The notes under the pieces were generated by a model, which ran no database searches, was not told the origin of the DNA, and saw only the letters and a program-made list of their open reading frames with translations. The position numbers were made by a program, and so were the translations under genes. Positions 12,687-14,691 of a stretch of DNA of 14,691 bases are shown here, piece by piece (the stretch's first letter is position 1; each line of letters begins with the position of its first letter). The DNA is from Acidimicrobiia bacterium (GTDB taxonomy: Bacteria > Actinomycetota > Acidimicrobiia > IMCC26256 > PALSA-555), in assembly GCA_017853455.1 (NCBI GenBank), contig JAFMJM010000035.1, forward strand, positions 1-14,691, written 5' to 3'.

Positions 12687-13457
12687 GTGACCGACCTCGC
12701 CGCCGACCTCACCCTGGCGCTCGGGCTGGCCGACGCCGCCGACGGGATCACCATGGGCCGGTTCCGGGCCCGCGACCTGCGCTTCCAGACCAAGCCCGAC
12801 CGCACGCCGGTCACCGAGGCCGACCACGCGGTCGAGGAGGCCGTGCGCGCCGAGCTCGCCCGGGCCCGTCCCGACGACGGCATCGTGGGCGAGGAGTTCG
12901 GGGTGAGCGGGTCCGGGCACCGGCGCTGGATCATCGACCCGATCGACGGCACCAAGTCGTTCCTGCGCGGCTCGCCCCCCTGGGCGACGCTGCTCGCCCT
13001 CGAGGAGGACGGCGAGATCGTGCTGGGGGTCGCCTCCGCGCCGGCGCTGGGTCGTCGGTGGTGGGCGACGCTCGGCGGCGGTGCGTACGCCGACGGGGAG
13101 CGCATCGCCGTGTCGCAGGTCGACCACCTCGGCGACGCCCTGCTCTGCCACACCGACCTGCTGGCCTACGAGCACTTCGACTGCGGCCCCGAGTTCGCCG
13201 CCCTGGCCCGCTCGGTCTGGGACCGGCGCGGCTTCGGCGACTTCTGGGGGCACATGCTCGTCGCCGAGGGTGTCGCCGACGTCATGGTCGAACCGGTCCT
13301 CGAGATCTGGGACGTCGCCGCCCTCGTGCCGATCGTCACCGAGGCCGGCGGACGGGTCACCGACCGGGCGGGTGTCGCCCGGCCCGACGGCGGCAACGCC
13401 GTCACCACCAACGGGGTGCTCCACGACGCGGTGCTCGCGATCGTGGGCACGTCCTGA
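12687..13457 (+). CDS. hisN: Inositol-monophosphatase-family phosphatase, HisN-like
   Basis: 256 residues, typical for IMPase-fold Mg2+-dependent phosphatases. Metal and catalytic motifs: PVTEAD (41-46), GEE with Glu69, WIIDPIDGTKSF (81-92; Asp84, Asp87) and EIWDVAALVPIVTEAGG with Asp209. The pattern DGTKSF followed by RGSPPWATLLAL is close to actinobacterial histidinol-phosphate phosphatase HisN, which performs the next-to-last steps of histidine synthesis. No other his gene is nearby, so an inositol-phosphate or other sugar-phosphate phosphatase remains possible. GTG 12687 follows a good -10 hexamer by 7 nt, indicating a leaderless message. The FGGY kinase begins 15 bases after its stop and is probably co-transcribed. 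Confidence 0.85.
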   Translation: MTDLAADLTLALGLADAADGITMGRFRARDLRFQTKPDRTPVTEADHAVEEAVRAELARARPDDGIVGEEFGVSGSGHRRWIIDPIDGTKSFLRGSPPWATLLALEEDGEIVLGVASAPALGRRWWATLGGGAYADGERIAVSQVDHLGDALLCHTDLLAYEHFDCGPEFAALARSVWDRRGFGDFWGHMLVAEGVADVMVEPVLEIWDVAALVPIVTEAGGRVTDRAGVARPDGGNAVTTNGVLHDAVLAIVGTS

Positions 13458-13472
13458 CCCGGGGAGTCCACC

Positions 13473-14691
13473 GTGCCCGACGGCACCTCCCGACCGGTGA
13501 CGGTCGGCCTCGACATCGGAACCTCGTCGGTGAAGGCGATCGCCGCCGACGACGACGGCCGGGTGGTCGCCCGGGCCCGGGTGCCCCACGCCGTGCACGT
13601 GCCGGTCCCCGGCCGCTTCGAGCACGACGTGCGCCAGGCCTGGTGTGACGGGCCGCGCACCGCGCTCGACCTCATCACCGCCGAGGTCGGTGCCGATGCC
13701 GTCCGCGGGGTCAACGTCGCCGCGATGGTGCCGTCGCTCACGGCGGTCGCGGCCGACGGCACACCGCTGCTCCCCGGGCTGCTCTACGGCGACGAGCGCG
13801 GTCGCGAGCGGGCGGTGCCCGGGGAGGAGCACCAGCAGGAGTCCGGCGAGCTGGTGTCGTTCCTGCGTTGGTGCGCCGCCGAGGCGCCCGACGCCGCCGG
13901 TTACTGGCCGGCGCAGGCCGTCGCCAACCACGCGTTGTCCGGGGCAGCGGTCATCGACTACTCCACGGCGTCGACCACGGCGCCGCTGTTCGACTTCGCG
14001 GGCGGCTGGGACGCCGGGGTCGCCACCGCCGCCGGGGCCCGGGTCGACCAGCTGCCCGGCCTGGCGATGCCGGGCCAGCGCATCGGCACGGTCGGCCCCG
14101 ACGGTCCGGCCCTCGCGGCGGGGTGCATCGACGCCTTCGCCGAGCAGATGATCGCCGACGCCCGGGAGGTCGGCGACGTGCTCGTGATCCTGGGCACCAC
14201 GCTCATCACGTGGGCAGTCACCGGGTCCGACGCCACGGTCCCGGGGTACTGGGTCATCCCGCAGGGAGCGGGAGGGGCGAAGCTCCTCGGCGGCCCGAGT
14301 AACGCGGGCGGCATGTTCGTCGACTGGGTGGCCCGCATGCTGGGCGACACCGACGGTCCGGTGTCGCCGGGACGCGTCCCGGTCTGGGCGCCGTACCCGC
14401 GCGGTGAGCGGGCGCCGCTCAACGACCCCGATCGCCGCGCCGTGCTGGCCGACCTCGAACTGGGCCACGACGCCGCGGCGGTCCGCCGGGCCGGGTTCGA
14501 GGCGTCGGGGTTCGTCGTCCGGCGCATCCTCGACGCCGCCCGGGACCACCACGGCACGACGCCGCGGCGCCTCGTGCTCACCGGGGGCGGCACCCGCGTC
14601 GACGACTGGGTGCAGGCGATCGCCGACGTCACCGGTCTGGCCTGCGACTGCGTGCTGGTCCCCGAGGGCGCGGCGCTGGGCTCGGCGTTCC
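13473..14691 (+). CDS. FGGY-family carbohydrate kinase (3' end outside window)
   Basis: Open to the window edge; 406 residues are visible and the end EGAALGSAF is the usual near-C-terminal motif, so little is missing. N-terminal VTVGLDIGTSSVKAIAADDDG is phosphate loop 1 of the ASKHA fold (written here in one block of motif plus helix). DYSTASTTAPLFD follows in the middle, Asp220 in GCIDAFAEQ occupies the catalytic-base position, LGTTLITW is phosphate loop 2 and LTGGGTRVDDW the adenosine region. It should phosphorylate a sugar or polyol with ATP. The substrate segment (AAMVPSLTAV, where xylulokinases have GQMHG) is divergent and the N-terminal lobe is short, so xylulose is not assured. GTG 13473 has GGGGAG 6 nt upstream; it follows the HisN-like gene by 15 bases. 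Confidence 0.85.
   Translation, partial: MPDGTSRPVTVGLDIGTSSVKAIAADDDGRVVARARVPHAVHVPVPGRFEHDVRQAWCDGPRTALDLITAEVGADAVRGVNVAAMVPSLTAVAADGTPLLPGLLYGDERGRERAVPGEEHQQESGELVSFLRWCAAEAPDAAGYWPAQAVANHALSGAAVIDYSTASTTAPLFDFAGGWDAGVATAAGARVDQLPGLAMPGQRIGTVGPDGPALAAGCIDAFAEQMIADAREVGDVLVILGTTLITWAVTGSDATVPGYWVIPQGAGGAKLLGGPSNAGGMFVDWVARMLGDTDGPVSPGRVPVWAPYPRGERAPLNDPDRRAVLADLELGHDAAAVRRAGFEASGFVVRRILDAARDHHGTTPRRLVLTGGGTRVDDWVQAIADVTGLACDCVLVPEGAALGSAF

Noticed and set aside
12063..14552. An 829-codon minus-strand frame opposite the haem, HisN-like and kinase genes
   Set aside because: It has no recognisable domain and is low-complexity, while the opposite strand encodes three convincing proteins with catalytic motifs.
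1..14691. Mobile element, CRISPR array, phage or toxin-antitoxin/defence island
   Set aside because: I looked for regularly spaced repeats, transposase or integrase motifs, target-site duplications and small toxin-like gene pairs. None was found; composition is even apart from the 738-791 element.

Overview
The window is very GC-rich, strongly actinobacterial DNA with tightly packed genes, frequent GTG starts and stop/start overlaps. An F420-type LLM oxidoreductase, a TetR regulator, several acyl-CoA and short-chain-dehydrogenase enzymes and many apparently leaderless genes fit an Actinomycetota chromosome. My guess is the Acidimicrobiia (Ilumatobacter/Iamia-like), but no marker gene here proves it. 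I see no tRNA, rRNA, CRISPR array, transposase or phage gene, and no gene-free stretch longer than 193 bases.

Layout. At 1-672 is the 3' end of an acyl-CoA dehydrogenase, followed by an almost AT-balanced perfect 23-bp inverted repeat (738-791) and a VOC/glyoxalase-fold protein (827-1270). Converging on it from the minus strand are a class I methyltransferase (1280-2086) and the small membrane protein that precedes it with a GTGA overlap (2083-2355). Divergent from these is a TetR regulator (2409-3047). A Ppx/GppA phosphatase with an HD domain (3097-4617, minus) stands back to back with a plus-strand run: aldehyde dehydrogenase (4774-6240), class II aldolase/adducin protein (6237-7025), short-chain dehydrogenase (7065-7838) and LLM-class flavin oxidoreductase (7838-8686). 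From the minus strand come an acyl-CoA synthetase (8700-10202) and a hot-dog-fold dehydratase half (10240-10710), divergent from a thiolase (10904-12079). Then follow a membrane-anchored CxxCH haem-binding protein (12126-12611), an inositol-monophosphatase-family (HisN-like) phosphatase (12687-13457) and an FGGY carbohydrate kinase (13473 to the window edge).

How the genes fit together. Aldehyde oxidation, CoA activation, a hot-dog dehydratase, a thiolase, an acyl-CoA dehydrogenase and accessory SDR, aldolase and F420 enzymes together look like a scavenging catabolic island for a carbonyl-, acid- or ring-containing carbon source feeding beta-oxidation. The substrate cannot be read from the sequence. 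The Ppx, HisN, kinase, methyltransferase and haem genes look like ordinary chromosomal neighbours.

Regulation. The clearest non-coding signal is a repeated arrangement in which a TANNNT-like -10 hexamer ends exactly 7 nt before a GTG or ATG (ppx, TetR, SDR, HisN-like, haem protein, perhaps VOC). This indicates leaderless mRNAs, whereas operon-internal genes use stop/start overlap or a Shine-Dalgarno sequence. GC-rich hairpins without U-tracts sit at several gene ends. I did not find an obviously new multi-gene defence or mobile system; the best candidates for something new are the 738-791 hairpin, the candidate control regions and the substrate of the catabolic island.
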